DNA of 9,057 nucleotides from contig ONDN01000049.1 of the NCBI GenBank assembly GCA_900316595.1, positions 1 through 9,057 on the forward strand, written 5' to 3'. The translations under genes were made by a program, and so were the position numbers. Below the pieces are notes generated by a model. That model was not told where the DNA came from, did no database searches, and was given only the letters and a program-made list of their open reading frames with translations. Shown here piece after piece: positions 8,020 to 9,057 of the stretch. Source of the stretch: an uncultured Mycoplasmataceae bacterium. GTDB taxonomy: Bacteria > Bacillota_I > Bacilli_A > Mycoplasmatales > Mycoplasmoidaceae. The stretch's first letter is position 1; every line of letters starts with the position of its first letter.

Positions 8020-8038
8020 TAATATAGTTTATATTAAT
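8018..8038 (+). repeat. 9-bp inverted repeat in front of the tsf Shine-Dalgarno site
   Basis: ATTAATATA and TATATTAAT pair perfectly around a 3-nt loop GTT and end right before GGAG. If the whole element is transcribed, it forms a short A/U hairpin next to the ribosome binding site. In such AT-only sequence it may be chance. Confidence 0.35.
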
Positions 8039-8042
8039 GGAG
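8039..8042 (+). promoter_or_regulatory. Ribosome binding site of tsf
   Basis: GGAG with 5-nt spacing to ATG 8048. It is one of only two clear Shine-Dalgarno sites in the window and fixes the tsf start. Confidence 0.65.
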
Positions 8043-8047
8043 TTAAA

Positions 8048-8926
8048 ATGAGCGATTCAAGTTTGATAAAAAAATTAAGAGACATGACACAAGCCGGTGT
8101 TATGGATGTTATGAAGGCATTAAAAGAGTGCAATGATGATATTGATAAAGCTGCTCAATGATTAAGAGAGAAAGGTATAGTAAAGGCTGCTAAAAAGGCA
8201 TCTGCTACTGTTACAGAAGGTGTTGCTAAAGCAATAGTTAATGGTAACTATGCTGCTATTGTTGAAATTAATTCTCAAACAGATTTTGTTGTTAAAGGTG
8301 AAGATTTTCAAAATTTTGTAAAAGAAATAATTCAAATCATTAATGATATTAAACCAAACAATATTGATGAATTGAATAATGCAAAAACATCAAAAGGTAT
8401 AACTGTTGCTGATTTATGCATTGAGTTAACAGCAAAAATTGGTGAAAAAATTTGTGTTCGACGCATTGAAACAATTAATAAAAATGACGATCAAATGTTT
8501 GCCACATACGAACACTTCAATGGAAAAATTGCGGTTATTATTTTAGTAAACAAAAACAATGCAGCTGATATGTGCAAATCAATAGCAATGCATATTGCTG
8601 CCATGAATCCACGTTTTATTTCTGCAAATCAAGCAGATCCTCAATGAATTGCTAATGAAACTGAAGTTTTGAGGAAACAAACTATTGCAGAAGGCAAACC
8701 AGCTGATCGTGTAGATATGATTATAAAAGGAAGAGTACAAAAAGTTCTTGCTGAAAATTGCTTAGAAAACCAACCATTCATTAAAGATCAGAGTGTTAAA
8801 ATTTGTGATTTGTTAAAAAAAGATAATATTAATTTGATCCAATTTAAACGTTATGAGGTCGGCGAAGGTGTAGAAAAGAAAGTTCAAAATTTTGCTGAAG
8901 AAGTAGCACAACAAATGGGAAAATAA
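8048..8926 (+). CDS. tsf: Translation elongation factor Ts
   Basis: Guanine-nucleotide exchange factor that recycles EF-Tu-GDP during protein synthesis. It has 292 residues, the usual full length. The N-terminal UBA-like domain (LIKKLRDMTQAGVMDVMKAL, about 6-25, then DIDKAAQWLREKG with W38 encoded by UGA) is followed by the EF-Tu-contacting motif SQTDFVVKGEDF (76-87, with TDFV at 78-81), the two core subdomains (including HIAAMNPRF), and a C-terminal FKRYEVGEGVEKKVQNFAEEV. The family's usual TGAGMMDCKKAL is altered to TQAGVMDVMKAL, a mild deviation. pyrH follows after 3 nt. rpsB, the usual upstream partner in many bacteria, is absent, as in M. genitalium-like genomes. Confidence 0.96.
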
Positions 8927-8929
8927 ATT

Positions 8930-9057
8930 ATGTTAGAAACTGGTAAACAAAAAATTTTATTAAAGATAAGCGGTGAATCATTAAGTAAAAATAATGAAAT
9001 AATTTCAAAAATTCAGATTAGTTCCATTATTAATCAAATAAAAATTCTTCGAAAAAA
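8930..9057 (+). CDS. pyrH: UMP kinase PyrH, N-terminal part (cut by the right edge)
   Basis: Bacterial UMP kinase of the amino-acid-kinase fold, which phosphorylates UMP to UDP for pyrimidine nucleotide synthesis. Only 42 residues are visible. The nucleotide-binding start KQKILLKISGESLS (6-19) is the hallmark of the family (RxLLKxSGEAL). It lies 3 nt behind tsf, the conserved tsf-pyrH order, so co-transcription is likely. No Shine-Dalgarno site is seen in front of ATG 8930, which suggests translational coupling. Confidence 0.88.
   Translation, partial: MLETGKQKILLKISGESLSKNNEIISKIQISSIINQIKILRK

Overview
The window comes from a low-GC mollicute that reads UGA as tryptophan. Every long gene is interrupted by in-frame UGA codons at positions where Trp fits, and the reading frames are continuous only under genetic code 4. 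The absence of rpsB in front of tsf, two LTSC-type lipoproteins, weak use of Shine-Dalgarno sites and AT-only promoters also fit a mycoplasma, perhaps of the Malacoplasma/Mycoplasmoides/Ureaplasma side. The genus is a guess.

Left region (1-1805, minus strand): a compact SUF iron-sulfur operon in the order sufC - sufD-like - sufS, the order seen in Firmicute sufCDSUB operons. sufS runs off the left edge. The SufD-like protein is about half the usual size and its gene overlaps sufC by 62 nt.

Middle region (1838-5758, plus strand): one very large lipoprotein gene of 1306 codons, read through 18 UGA codons, with a Gly/Asp-rich linker. It diverges from sufC over only 32 bp, which hold a palindromic 12-mer that can act as -10 element in both directions. 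Both mRNAs would then be nearly leaderless.

Intergenic region (5759-5936): a small structured RNA that I identify as the signal recognition particle RNA (ffs, 4.5S type). It has a 9-bp closing helix, an ACC asymmetric loop, a symmetric loop and a GAAA tetraloop, followed by a T-rich terminator. Two positions of the Ffh-binding loop differ from the E. coli form. A TATAAT -10 for the next operon follows.

Right region (5937-7970, plus strand): three genes separated by only 3 nt each. They encode a DJ-1/PfpI-family protein, a short ribosome hibernation factor (HPF/RaiA) and a surface lipoprotein with a CX5R phosphatase domain (HCNEGKDRTG). This looks like a stress/stationary-phase plus surface-enzyme operon.

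Far right (8048-9057): tsf (EF-Ts) and the start of pyrH (UMP kinase), in the conserved tsf-pyrH order, with their own promoter and a good Shine-Dalgarno site. There is no sign of an insertion sequence, CRISPR array, tRNA or rRNA.
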